DNA from: Plutella xylostella
Taxonomy: Eukaryota > Arthropoda > Insecta > Lepidoptera > Plutellidae
Assembly (NCBI RefSeq): GCF_932276165.1
Contig: NC_063994.1
Coordinates: 1,798,001 to 1,862,000 of the forward strand
Length of the DNA stretch: 64,000 nucleotides
Direction of reading: 5' to 3'
Numbering within the stretch: position 1 is the stretch's first letter; the number at the start of each line of letters is the position of its first letter. This document shows, in pieces, positions 11,313 through 22,049 of the stretch. Position numbers and translations under genes: made by a program. The notes beneath the pieces were generated by a model. The model was not told the origin of the DNA. It searched no databases and saw nothing but the letters and a program-made list of their open reading frames with translations.

Positions 11313-13723
11313 TGGCTCAACCTCCGCAGGTACAGGTACATTCCGGACGTTTGAAATATTTTCTTCAACAGTGGCAATCTATTACAAATGATGCATTTAT
11401 ATTGAAAACTGTGACTGGTTATATAATCCCCTTTAGTGAAGTACCTCATCAAAATCCAATGGATTGTCCGCGACGATCTTTTGGTAGTAATGATTTGTCA
11501 GAAGTAAAAAATGAGATTGATCATTTATTAGACATTAAAGCCATAAGGAGATGTAAAGAAACATCTGGTCAATTTGTTTCAGATATTTTCTTAATACCGA
11601 AAAGCGATGGTAGTAAACGATTTATCTTGAATTTAAAAAAACTTAATAAGTATATTTACACTGAACATTTTAAGATGGAGGTTGTGAGGACTGCTACCAA
11701 GCTTATGTGTAAGGACTGCTATATGATTAATATTGATATTAAAGAGGCATATTTTTTATTGCCTATACATAAGTCTCATACAAAATTTTTACGGTTTTAT
11801 TTTGAAGGGAATCTATATGAGTTTCTTGCACTACCATTTGGTTTATGTTCTGCACCATATATTTTCACGAAAATTTTACAACCGGTCTTTGCCCACCTAC
11901 GATCTAACGGTCTTTTATCCGTTCGTTTCTTAGATGATTTTTTGTGCTTAGGAAAGACTGCTGAAGATTGTCTTAAAAATGCTAATATTACTATACAGCT
12001 TTTGACTAGCTTAGGCAGCGTTCCCACTACGCCGGACCGGCAGATCTGCCGCGCCGGTAAATCTGCCGGAAGAGCTAGTGGCTGTACAATTTATATGAAG
12101 CTATTCACATTATCCCGGGTCCGGCATTTTTGCCGAGCCCGGCATTTCTACCGAACGTTTTGTCACTACGAATTGCCGGTAGAACGACCGGGCCCGGAGT
12201 AATGTGAACGAGTTTGTGCCGGTATCTGTCCCCCGCTCGCCCCGCTCGTGCTCCCCTCGCCCCTGGATGTAAAATGAAAAGAATGGAAAATCTTTCCCGT
12301 AAAATAGGGTGTACCCAATGTTTTCTTTTATTTTGCCTTCTATTAAGATACCACCACAACACAACAATTTCGTCGTCCATTGTGCGCGCAGGTCCAAATT
12401 CAACAGAGGACTGTCTGAATTTCTTCCGGGATCCGATGTAATGTGAACACTCTGTCCGGTGTCCGGTTTTCCGGCGTAGTGGGAACGCTGCCTTAGGTTT
12501 TGTCATAAACTTTGAGAAAAGTAATTTAACTCCTCAAACTACCTGTAAATTTCTTGGTTTTTTGTTAAATTCTAACAAAATGATAATAGAATTACCAGCG
12601 TCAAAAAGACAAAAAATCTTGCAACTAATTATTACATTGACCGAGTCAACCAGAATTCGAATTCGTGATTTTGCTCGTATCCTAGGTTCTCTTACCGCAG
12701 CATGCCCCGCGATAGTTTATGGTTGGGCTCATACAAAGTCTTTAGAAAGAGCCAAATATATAGCTTTGCTGAAGAATCATGATAATTATGACGCTTTTAT
12801 GACAGTTACAGATAATTTACGTGATGACCTCCATTGGTGGAAAAACAATATTTTAATTGCTGTCAATTCGATAAGAAATCAAAATTATGACATTGAAATT
12901 TATACAGACGCCTCCACAACTGGTTGGGGAGCAGCCTGTGATAAAGAGAAAACGGGTGGCCTCTGGACGACCACTGAAAGCACCAATCACATAAATTATC
13001 TGGAACTGCTTGCAGCTTATTTTGGGCTTAAATCTTTTGCGGGTCAGTACCGAAATTGTAATATTCTTTTACGAGTGGATAATACGATGGCTATTTCGTA
13101 TATAAACCGAACGACCGGGTGGTGTGCAATATCCTCACTTAAATCAAATATCAAGAAAAATTTGGGATTGGTGCGAAGAACGCAGAATTTTTGTATTTGC
13201 ATCATATATTCCTTTTTCGTTAAATACCGAGGCCGATGGCGAATCTAGAAAAATTAATGTTGACACAGAGTGGGAGTTAAGTTCTCAGGCATTTGCAAAA
13301 ATTGTTCTACTATTCGGGGAACCATGTATTGATTTATTTGCTTCACGAATAAATACAAAATGTCCCTTATATGTATCTTGGAAAAAAGACCCGTTTGCAT
13401 ATAATATTGACGCCTTTACGGTCGATTGGTCGCAATATTACTTCTATGCTTTTCCACCTTTTGCTTTGATTTTGAAGACGTTAAATAAAATTGTTTCTGA
13501 TAAAGCAACAGGGATTGTAGTTGTCCCTCTATGGCCATCTCAGCCATGGTATCCGTTTTACATGTCTTTGTGCATCAAAACGATTGAGGTATTTTCTCCT
13601 AGTAAGAATCTGTTATCATCTCCTTTCAGGTCAACACACCCGCTATCACGCCACCTTTCCCTGGTAGCGTGTGTGTTATCCGGGAAGGGTTCCGTAAACA
13701 AAACGTTCCAGAAGAAGCTTTAG
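11312..13723 (+). pseudogene. DIRS RT / RNase H / Dam-like methyltransferase ORF, interrupted
   Basis: Frame starts next to the gag stop (TAG overlaps a GTG at 11312). RT motifs before the MITE: IPKSDGSKRFILNLKKLNKY, INIDIKEAYF (motif A), ALPFGLCSAP (B), VRFLDDFLCLG (C, with LDD as usual in DIRS). A MITE at 12014-12492 splits the frame; across it the RT thumb continues. RNase H follows: YTDASTTGWG, YLELLAA, RVDNTMAISYINR. A single extra base near 13116-13122 shifts the frame, which reopens at 13124 with YPHLNQISRKIWDW and NTEADGESRK. The C-terminal part (CIDLFASRINTK, YAFPPFALILK, WPSQPWYP) is the methyltransferase-like domain of DIRS pol. It would copy element RNA into circular DNA. Two lesions make this copy inactive. 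Confidence 0.88.
12014..12492. mobile_element. PIF/Harbinger-like MITE inside the RT frame
   Basis: Terminal inverted repeats GGCAGCGTTCCCACTACGCC at both ends, flanked by the 3-bp duplication TTA (12011-12013 and 12493-12495). Removing 479 bp plus one TTA restores the RT reading frame exactly, which fixes the boundaries. No transposase. The interior has CG-rich subterminal inverted segments (CCGGCATTTTTGCCGAGCCC). Confidence 0.9.
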
Positions 13724-14643
13724 AAATAATGCTTTCTTCGATATCGGATAATACTCGATCTCAATATACTACAAGTCTTAAATTATGGTGGATATATTGT
13801 CATAAAAATAATGTAGATTTTTTTAATTTTGATTTATCATTTTTATTGAAATTTCTTTCGGATTGTTTTGAAAACGGTTCATCATATGGAACTTTAAATA
13901 ACCATCGCTCTGCGATATCTTTAATATCGACTACTAGTATAAGTGATGAACCGAGACTAAAGCGATTCTTTAAGGGAATATTTAGGCGAAAACCGATATT
14001 TCCACGTTATGATTACACATGGAACCCTAGCATTGTCTTAGATTATTTGGATACTTTAAATAATGATTCAATCAGTTTAGAAAAGTTAACAAGAAAACTA
14101 GTTATGTTATTAGCATTGTCAACAGGACAGAGGATGCAAACTTTATCTTATATAAAAATATCGAATATGAAAACTTTTGAAGATCGCATTATCATTACGA
14201 TTAAAGACATGATTAAGACTTCCAGAGTTGGGAAAGCTCAACCAGTTTTGAATTTGCCTTTCTTCCATCCTCGCCCGGGTATTTGTCCAGCCTCTACGCT
14301 GCAGAAGTATTGCTCGGTTACTGCCTCCATACGCTCAAGCTCTGAGGATCACCTAATCCTAACATATAAGAAACCTTACAGACCAGCTACTTCGCAAAGC
14401 ATGGGGCGCTGGATAAAGCAGACCTTAAGCGATAGTGGTATAGATACCTCAATTTTTAAAGCTCATAGCACAAGGCACGCATCAACATCTGCTGCTTCTA
14501 GAGCTGGCTTAAGTATTGACGTGATTAGAAAGACAGCTGGTTGGTCTGCGCAGTCAGCTGTCTTTGCTAATTTTTATAATAGACCGATTATTGATTCAAA
14601 TACCAGTATACTTGATTGTTGTACCATTAATGATAATATGTGA
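13669..14643 (+). CDS. DIRS tyrosine recombinase (YR)
   Basis: An uninterrupted frame of 324 codons overlapping the end of the pol frame, as is usual in DIRS elements. It integrates the circular DNA copy in place of a DDE integrase. Phage-integrase-type catalytic residues are visible: Arg in LSTGQRMQTL, His-x-x-Arg in AHSTRHASTS, Trp in KTAGWS, and the nucleophile Tyr in FANFYNRP. The N-terminal half (SRSQYTTSLKLWW-like, LLKFLSDCF, HRSAISLIS) is the core-binding SAM-like domain. The true start is uncertain; the listed position is a GTG, and translation could begin at an internal ATG or by coupling. It is the only one of the three frames without a lesion. Confidence 0.88.
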   Translation: MCVIREGFRKQNVPEEALEIMLSSISDNTRSQYTTSLKLWWIYCHKNNVDFFNFDLSFLLKFLSDCFENGSSYGTLNNHRSAISLISTTSISDEPRLKRFFKGIFRRKPIFPRYDYTWNPSIVLDYLDTLNNDSISLEKLTRKLVMLLALSTGQRMQTLSYIKISNMKTFEDRIIITIKDMIKTSRVGKAQPVLNLPFFHPRPGICPASTLQKYCSVTASIRSSSEDHLILTYKKPYRPATSQSMGRWIKQTLSDSGIDTSIFKAHSTRHASTSAASRAGLSIDVIRKTAGWSAQSAVFANFYNRPIIDSNTSILDCCTINDNM

Positions 14644-14733
14644 TGATTTTGTAAATAAATCTAGATTAAGATTAACCTTTTGGTTTTTTTTCTTTATCTT
14701 TTTTGCAACATTGATTATGACTTCTCTGAACAT

Positions 14734-14849
14734 CTACATAGTGAAGAATTAAATCTCGAAGGACGAAGACAGGATAATTGAATGATCAAACGAACTTACC
14801 TAAGTGAAGTTCGATCTTAATTATCCTGTCTTCGTCGGAGAGATTTAAA
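14734..14849 (+). repeat. DIRS internal complementary region
   Basis: Contains the complement of the left terminus (CTACATAGTGAAGAATTAAA) fused to the complement of the right-end extension (GATCAAACGAACTTACCTAA), then ATTATCCTGTCTTCGTCGG. It is thus a stored copy of the circle junction. Confidence 0.88.
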
Positions 14850-14955
14850 GTCCCACCCTAACCCAAGGTTCAGTGATAAGTGATAACCCACTTTTATTCC
14901 CTTATATAATCAATGTTGTTATATGATACTCCGCCTACTTAGCTTACTCTGAAAT

Positions 14956-15138
14956 AATGAATTTAAACGGGTGGCGGTTTGGCAGGTAGACTGTTGTTAG
15001 TGTGGCCAGACTAACTAATCGAAAAAGTACCTAGTTTTATTTTTTCTTTCTACCTCTTAAACTTGTGCGATAGGCTTAGCGCGTAGCAGGGCTACTACAT
15101 AGTGAAGAATTAAATCTCTCCGACGAAGACAGGATAAT
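14956..15138 (+). repeat. DIRS right inverted terminal repeat
   Basis: Inverted partner of 9519-9701. It is followed by the 46-bp terminal extension to 15184 that is absent from the left end but present in the internal complementary region. Confidence 0.9.
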
Positions 15139-15222
15139 TAAGATCGAACTTCACTTAGGTAAGTTCGTTTGATCATTCAATTATAGCAGCGAGACAGCCG
15201 CACTATACTGGAGCCCGCCTTA

Positions 15223-15361
15223 TGGGCCGATTACATCTAACGAGTACAGTGGTGAGACAGTATCCTCGGCTGATCCTCGACCAATGAACGGCTAGCAAGT
15301 GACCGAGCGCGCGGCCGAGGACACTGACTCGCCACTGTACTCGTTAGGTGTAATCGACCCA
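15223..15361. mobile_element. 139-bp MITE with TTA duplication
   Basis: Ends are inverted copies of TGGGCCGATTACA followed by TAACGAGTACAGTGG. TTA flanks both sides (15220-15222 and 15362-15364), suggesting PIF/Harbinger-type insertion. Confidence 0.75.
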
Positions 15362-15481
15362 TTACTCTGATCCTTTCAAGTCCAGCTCTAGTGTTTGTCC
15401 CGGCCGGAGATTATGACCGTGGGCCCGTGGCTTAACAATGCCAGATTTTCGTGTGAGGACTCCTTTCTTCACGTCAAGACA

Positions 15482-15657
15482 CAGAGGTAATGTATGTTTT
15501 TTAATCTCAGATACTAAATTGACAGATTCTGAACGGTTCATCAACAGTCGATTTTCCCGCGTCTGAGTGACGTATCGTTCTGCTGGCTGTCCTGCCTCAT
15601 CTGTTGATGAACCATTCAGAATCTGTCAATTTTGAATCTGAGATAAAAAAAAAACAG
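15482..15657. mobile_element. Hairpin MITE, AGTCTG family, copy 1
   Basis: Long inverted arms built on TTTTTTAATCTCAGATAC, TTGACAGATTCTGAACGGTT and CATCAACAGTCGAT. Related copies are at 40631-40795, 53797-53966 and, one arm only, 45658-45706. The ends AAGTCTG/CAGACTT next to TA fit a Tc1/mariner-type MITE. Confidence 0.75.
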
Positions 15658-15659
15658 AC

Positions 15660-16527
15660 TTTAGCTCTGATGCACGTAATTTAAAACATTAGCAAAACCA
15701 CCCACTGATATTCAGTTTTAGTTTCAAAGTATTACGTCGAACAAGATCCCGTAACATCTGTAACCCAGTTCCCTTTCAGATTTTTCAATCTGGGTTATGT
15801 TTGTTTTCAGAAGCTGTAAAACAGGATTCGATTACTGTCGAATTGCACTGAAAATAACTACCAATTGACGTCAGATAACGTTATACTGTAAAAGTCGTTA
15901 CGTTATATTTCCCTTTGATTTCCTTTGGGAATTCAGGGATGTATAGTACAAAAACTATATTTAAGTGCTGTGGTACATAATGTAGAATATTGCCTTATTT
16001 ATTCCATAAGTCCAGTAAAGTTGTGTCTATTGTATATTCTCAACTTTAAAATTAACTGTACAATAAACGAAAAAATCTGCAATATTGAAGTACTTACAGT
16101 GCATACACGTACTTACCAACTAAAAACGAAAATGTATATTGTGTATTTACACTTTTTTTATTCGGACTATTTTTTAGCAGACAAACGACTGGGACTAACT
16201 GGAGGGTTACTCTATATACTTACTGTCGAAAAAGGAACAAATATGAGCTCTCGTGAAATCGTCATGTTTAATACAACGACATAGAGTCGTGGCTCGCGCA
16301 GCAGCGCTCCAAAACTTTGTTTTTCATCATATAAAGTGACCCCCCCTGAAAGTGACTCCAACTCATTACTGAAAGCGGCTGAAACCGGATACAATCAACG
16401 CAGCACAATGTTTCATAAAAAAGGCGGTTTTCTCCGCTACTCATTGAGTTTAGAATGTCGATTATTCTTAAATTGATGTGTTGGGTCAACTTCAATTAAG
16501 ATGCAAACACACTTGCGAGCAATGAAA
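15660..16527. other. Intergenic DNA
   Basis: No supported gene. A 35-bp motif around 16276-16310 (ATAGAGTCGTGGCTCGCGCA) recurs in diverged form at 18970-19005, so part of it is repeat-derived. Confidence 0.4.
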
Positions 16528-16752
16528 ATGTTCCACCCACAAAATGCCGACACCAAATGACCCCATTTTTTTAACACATTTATTTTGAATTTAAACACAA
16601 TACTTATTAACGTTTTATATGCTAATATTCTGATGCGCTGTTAAATGTACTTCAATATTGCAGACGCCGTCATATAAGCTTAGCTTTACCTTTTCCGTTT
16701 AGGAGTAATTTGATGCTATGTCAGTGGAACTTTCGCATTGCTCGTGAGTTTT
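16528..16752 (+). repeat. Dispersed repeat shared with 26.6 kb, copy 1
   Basis: Shares CACAAAATGCCGACACC, AATATTCTGATGC, TTAAATGTACTTCAAT and TTGC(T/C)CGTGAGT in the same order with 26594-26776. No coding capacity; family unrecognised. Confidence 0.65.
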
Positions 16753-16979
16753 TTTTGCTGGTGTACCTTTAATTGCTATCTAAAAGTATCTACTTAAGGG
16801 TTTTAATTTAATTTCAGCAGCATTGGCAGTGGAACATTATCATATATTTCACGAATATCGTTTATAATGGGTCACATGCAGTTCTTATATGGGCGTGTGG
16901 GACTGTTGTGGGTGGAAACTGGTACTGCCAGTTGGCAGGCTGCTGAAAGGCAGTACAAATCCGGTCCAAACAATATTAT

Positions 16980-17247
16980 ACAGGGTGTTGCAAAAAGGGT
17001 ATACTAAGCCGAAACCTACATGTGCAGCATGGTATATCTAAACCTGAAACTGAAATCATAATTTGAAAATTCGCGGAAAAAAAAAAACATTTTCCATAGA
17101 AACTTTGTTGGTCACGTGACTTTTAATTATGGGAAAAAAAATATATTTCTCAAATTTCCAAATTCTGATTTTAGATTCGGGCTTAGATATACCATGCTGC
17201 ACATGTAGGTTTCGGCTTAGTATACCAATATTGCAACACCCTGTATA
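16980..17247. mobile_element. Palindromic mariner-like MITE
   Basis: The ends TACAGGGTGTTGCAA and TTGCAACACCCTGTA are inverted, with further matching arm sequence (TATACTAAGCCGAAACCTAC, CATGTGCAGCATGGTATATC). TA flanks both ends. Length 268 bp, no frame. Confidence 0.85.
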
Positions 17248-17249
17248 TA

Positions 17250-17970
17250 CCTAACATACTTATATCATTCGCCATAAGATGTCTCTTATGATAAATTAAT
17301 ATGGGTCCTTTCAGTTTCACTGTATAGCAAATTAATTCATACTTGTCTCTCAACATTGAAAATTGAACAAAGATTATTAAAAAGGTGTATTGTGATAAAA
17401 GCGTAGACTTCCGAACATCATCTACTGAATGCACTAATTCTGTAAAATCATTTTTTACGGATCCTCCAAAATGTTAAAATGAATTGCAGCTGTATTTGGT
17501 AGCAAAGTATATCAGTACAAAACTGTAAAGCATAAACTACCTACTGATAAAACTGGGTGTGTGGAAAATCTATTCCAAATGGCAAATGGTTTAATTATAA
17601 TGACCACATTGAATGTACCTATTAGTTGTGCCTGTCAATGAGCTCGTTACGACCGGTCTCAATTAAGTAGATAATAAAGTTAATACTTAGTTGTACCTAC
17701 CTAATTGTACAATCCACTTCAACACTAACGGCCTCGTTATATTCGTATTTAGCAATAAATATTCTTATTAGTACAGTTCACTAACACTGGGTTGACTAAC
17801 AGACAGATACACAAACTTACGTCGTACACTTTTTATCGGTGATATAATTCTATAAACACATCGCAAACAATAAAGTTCCTCCCTCTCACATTTAAGGTTT
17901 CAGGCTTTTTAAACTAAACTTTAACTTTCGGTCACATAATACCTACTTAATTAGGTATTAATTTATTATT
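17250..17970. other. Intergenic DNA, nothing recognised
   Basis: AT-rich; only short open frames; no repeat structure seen. Confidence 0.4.
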
Positions 17971-17974
17971 TTAC

Positions 17975-18190
17975 TAGCTGTTCCCGTGAGCTTCGCTTCG
18001 CCATAAAAAGTTTTCCCGTGGGAATTCCGGGATAAAAAGTAGCCTATGTTCTTTCTCAGGGTCTATACCATATGTATACCAAATTTCATTCAAATCCGTT
18101 CAGTAGTTTTGGCGTGAAAGAGTAACAGACAGACAGACATACAGACAGACACAGTTACTTTCGCATTTATAAGTAATATTAGTTAGGATG
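17975..18190 (+). mobile_element. RTE-type LINE 3' end fragment, copy 2
   Basis: Same ordered blocks as 5238-5434, including GAGCTTCGCTTCGCC, CCCGTGGGAATTCCGGG, CAGACAGACATACAGACAGA and the CATTTATAAGTAATATTAGT end. Confidence 0.75.
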
Positions 18191-19836
18191 TTGCCTTACC
18201 AATCATCTTTAAATTACCGAATTAAAATGCTTGGAGGCTGAATCCAGTTAGATCTAACCGATCCAGATGAAACGGCATGACTAATTTCCACGAAGACCCT
18301 AATAAAGAGTGATAAAATACACATCAAGCCACAAGGCAAATAAATCTTAATTGTGCTTTGAACTAAAATGTATGAACAATTTCACGAAGAAACGCGAGTC
18401 GCTCGGTGACTCACGCGGCGTACGCTGTCGGAACAAACAGTTAAATAGACACGCGGAGATAAATAATAGATTATTATAAGTAGGTAGTACTTACTTAAAT
18501 TAACTATGATGTAATTTTTTATAGGTAGGTAATATGCAAAACGGCAATTGTATTTATAATGTAGGTAAGGGCTGATTTTTCTACGAATAAAATTGTTGCT
18601 GCTACGAATTATATTTAGAGGTAAAAAATGTGAGAGGTCTCACTGTCGTCTCGTTAGTTTGTTCTAGTTCCTTCCGGACGGAGGACCTTCCGATCACTGA
18701 TTTAATTCCACCTGTTGTAATTAATTTGTACATCCATTAACAGTAACCAACTCCCAAAATAGAGCTGAAATATCTTTTGGAGCGTGTCATACAGTCTTAC
18801 TATACAGCAATAGTAAGTAGATGCAATATCTCAGCGTTACGTCAATAAAGTTACATTCTGTTTTGATTTATTTGTAGCCACCGCGCATGCGCGTTTCAGC
18901 AAGGATGCACTCGGGGGTCACTTTAGCTTGGCAAATAACGTGCTGGCATGCAACCAGTACGTTTCTAGCCACGAGATAGAGTCGTGTTTGGCGCAGAAGC
19001 GCTCCTTTACTTATTTATTTTATTTATTCGTTAGCTAGAGTTTGTCTGGAACTGTACTGCAACGAATGCCGGCAACACTGCCCCACAGAGACAAGCGAAA
19101 ATCGATGTTATCTACGCACATAGCCCTTTCATCGATCATGATACGTACGGAATTATGACTTGTAAGATAATATTCCTAAAATAACTATCTAGGTTTATAA
19201 TGTATCTCTGTAAACACACAAACTGAATCTTTTGGTGCAACAGGTGGAAAACCAGCTAAGGAAAGATTTTAAGAAAAATCTTTTTGATCTTTAGGTTTGT
19301 TTGTAAACATTTTAACTTTGGAGTTCGATATGTAGTACATACTTAGGTAAGTGTAGGTATTGCTACAGTAGGAAAGTATTTTTATCAACTTATTAATAAT
19401 ATTGACACTGTAGAGGAAACTGTTCCGTGCGGCGGCCTCCAAGACGGAAATCAGCAGGATGATTGCCAACCTTCGATAGGAGACGGCACCAGAAGAAGAA
19501 GAAGAAGAGGAAACGGACTTTTATAGTTGTAATTTCCTACCGGTGAAAATTCCTGATAACGACTAGCAATGACACACATTTTCGAGGACTTTCTCTTGAA
19601 AATGCTTCAGGTTTCAGTGATCTACCTAAGTAGGAACTTTTTAAATGTAAGTTTTATTGAAATATGCTACAATAAGAAAATGTTTAACCTCCGTCCGCAG
19701 GAAAAGCTATGAAAGATCTTTTTTAAATCGGTCCACATTTTTTAATATTTGTTACGAGTTTGTTACAAAGATGTAATTTGTTGTGTGTCAAATACATACA
19801 TATATAATAGAACCTAGATAAATCCTACTATGTATA
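18191..19836. other. Intergenic DNA with repeat scraps
   Basis: No supported gene. A GAAGAAGAAGAAGAAGAGG microsatellite at 19492-19510 follows a LINE-tail-like phrase (AGGAGACGGCACCAGAAG). The 18970-19005 motif is shared with 16276-16310. Confidence 0.4.
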
Positions 19837-19982
19837 GTGCCACAAACTTATCTGTTCCGGTGAGAGCGAACTAAATTGGTCCATACCTCATTACTTACTA
19901 ATGAATTTCATATTGACATGACATAGATTATATGGACCAATTTATTTCGCTCTCACCGGAACAGATAAGTTTGTGGCACTAT
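19835..19982. mobile_element. 148-bp palindromic MITE
   Basis: Near-perfect inverted arms: TATAGTGCCACAAACTTATC, TGTTCCGGTGAGAGCGAA and their complements, separated by a short loop. TA at both outer ends fits Tc1/mariner-type target duplication. Confidence 0.85.
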
Positions 19983-19989
19983 ACCGGTT

Positions 19990-20660
19990 TTTATTACATT
20001 ACCTACCCCATGCATGACGTCACTAGTACGTTTAGAAATCTCGTAAACTCCGGCATGATGTGGTGTAAATGAAGTTTATTTTCAGTTTACTACGCATCTA
20101 CGCGCTATAAACTACAGCATTTATACAGTGTGTTCCGCAAATGTTTGTACAGGGTGTTTCCTTTACCCTGATATTGGATTTGAGTTGACTTTTGTGGTTT
20201 ATTTGTCTTGTGACGTAGGTGTGATGTTTGCTGAGACTATAGCATTATATCCTGATTATATCTCTGGCAATGTGGCCGCAATGACGTAGTGACTAGTGCC
20301 CCGTTAGAGAATAAGTATAAATAAGTAATTATAATTGTAATTACATACTTACTTATTGATTTTTGGGTAGGAATAACAGTCCCAACACTACTAACCCACA
20401 TTTAGGTGCCTGCCTAGCTGTTCGGATCAGTTGAGGTCAATTATATCTTCTATAATATGTACAACGTGTCCCACAGTGATGGCCACACATAAAGGGGAAG
20501 TATATAATATGTTACTATTGTGTGGTCGAAGGAAGTTAATTTTTTATTGAATTTTAACAATAGATTATATTAGGTAGATTTAGATAGGTAATTTAGGTGC
20601 AATCTAATGAAATTAATGAAATCTGATTATTCTTTTCCTACTGGAAAAAAGGAAAAACGA
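19990..20660. other. Intergenic DNA
   Basis: Holds a truncated MITE end (ACAGGGTGTTTCCTTTACCC near 20151) but no gene. Confidence 0.4.
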
Positions 20661-21597
20661 AAGCAGCTATTTACATACAGATTTATTCAGGTAGGTTTGT
20701 CACAAAACATATCACAGATTTAAAAAAAAAAAACTATGGAACAATCAAGTCTAATACTTGCCTACTTAATTAATACACTACATTAAATGTACAAATATTA
20801 GCTCTTAAAATTAATTAGGAAAGACTACTACAATCTAATTACTTTATAACATTTCATAAATTAAAATACTTCTTTACAGAACAATGTACCTAGCCCACTC
20901 AGAAAAGTCTGTTGAATCCTGTATAATAAACTTAACCATTCATAAAATTTTCCATTATTTATTTAATAATACGAATTGTTGTCTAACTTCACACGTACTT
21001 TAACAACATTACAGTTCTTTGAAACACCGCAATATTCATAATAATATATGAAGCATGTAATAACCAGCAATTCTACTGTAACTAGGTACTGCTATATACA
21101 TAGTTAATATTTGTATTTACCTTATAATCAAGCATATTTTTCTATGTAAAAGGTATTATGAAACTTACAAACTTAACTACTTAACCGTACTTCCAATTAC
21201 TTAAACAAAAAAAAATACTTAATAATCTTTAAAAAATACTAAACCGAGAAAGATTATTTTTAACTAACAAGGACAACAAAGTCATAAATTTATACGCGAC
21301 ACAATTCAACCTACAGCTACAATTATTACACATTATGTGTAAGAAACTCAACCATTAGATCTCATTTCAGACTTACTATAGACAGATCCATTAATTATGC
21401 AAATTATTAACCAAACACTCTGATAGTTCACTCATCATTTCCGGAACATTAAATTCGAACTACGAACGATCCCATCTCCATTTTCCGTCAGGGCCCGTTA
21501 AATTCGGCGGTAAATTCGTGGAAACTCAAATTTCACTCCACTTGGAAATTAATTCCACAGTTAATTGCTACAGCACAATTATCTGCAGGCCCGACGT
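20660..21597 (-). other. AT-rich stretch, possible 3' UTR of the small gene
   Basis: No coding frame. On the minus strand it ends with AATAAA (plus-strand TTTATT at 20682-20687). Without transcript data its status as UTR is an inference. Confidence 0.3.
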
Positions 21598-21870
21598 TCA
21601 ACACTCGTCATGCTCCGTCAGCACCGGCAGTCTGGACCTAGATCTCCGATGAGACCTGCGTTTTTTCTGGACGATCTTGATGCGTTTGGTTTCCGAGCTG
21701 CCATTTTCTTTTTCTTCCAGAATCGGCGGGAAACTGCGCCGCATCCTCCTTGGCACCGCGCACTCCGTGTAGCCGGCCTCCTTGCTCCGCAGCATGTCCA
21801 CATCCGGACTCATTTCGCTCATCAGGAACCCGTACTTGACATTGACAAGCATGTTGACGGCCAGTTGCAT
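21598..21870 (-). CDS. Possible single-exon small gene, unrecognised
   Basis: An open frame of 90 codons (MQLAVNMLVNVKYGFLMSEM start, then VPRRMRRSFPPILEEKE, ending in an Arg/Ser/Lys-rich segment KKRRSHRRSRSRLP). The surrounding DNA is AT-rich while this block is GC-rich, and its reading frame opens with AAAAATAAATG context. On the minus strand a TATA-like CTATAAATAAAA lies at 21971-21982, about 100 nt upstream, and an AATAAA signal occurs at 20682-20687, giving a plausible unspliced transcript of about 1.2 kb with a long AT-rich 3' UTR. No domain recognised; the basic tail could be a nuclear localisation signal. Two overlapping frames on the same strand are also open, so the frame choice is not secure. 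Confidence 0.45.
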   Translation of the reverse strand: MQLAVNMLVNVKYGFLMSEMSPDVDMLRSKEAGYTECAVPRRMRRSFPPILEEKENGSSETKRIKIVQKKRRSHRRSRSRLPVLTEHDEC

Positions 21871-22049
21871 TTATTTTTCTCTTTTCAGCGGCAGACGCGT
21901 GCGTTACCGGCCAGAGTTGTTGCCGAACTGTTTTGTGTTTGAATTTATTTATGCAACGCTGACAGCTACTTTTATTTATAGATCGGAGTGCTTTGCTCCA
22001 CTGTATACGAAAACGCGCTCCTGTAATGCGTTCCATTGTAAACAGGGAA

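Larger units (their letters stand above)
9519..15184 (+). mobile_element. DIRS-type tyrosine-recombinase retrotransposon, near complete
   Basis: Inverted terminal repeats of 183 bp (9519-9701 and 14956-15138), a right-end extension to 15184, and an internal complementary region (about 14734-14849) that joins the right-end extension to the left end, as needed to template circle formation. Both ends share ATTAT (9519-9523 and 15180-15184) and there is no target-site duplication, consistent with recombinase integration of a circle. Three frames follow in the family order: gag, RT/RNase H/methyltransferase, tyrosine recombinase. Damage: an in-frame stop in gag exon 1, a 479-bp MITE in RT, and a 1-nt insertion in RNase H. 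Confidence 0.92.
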
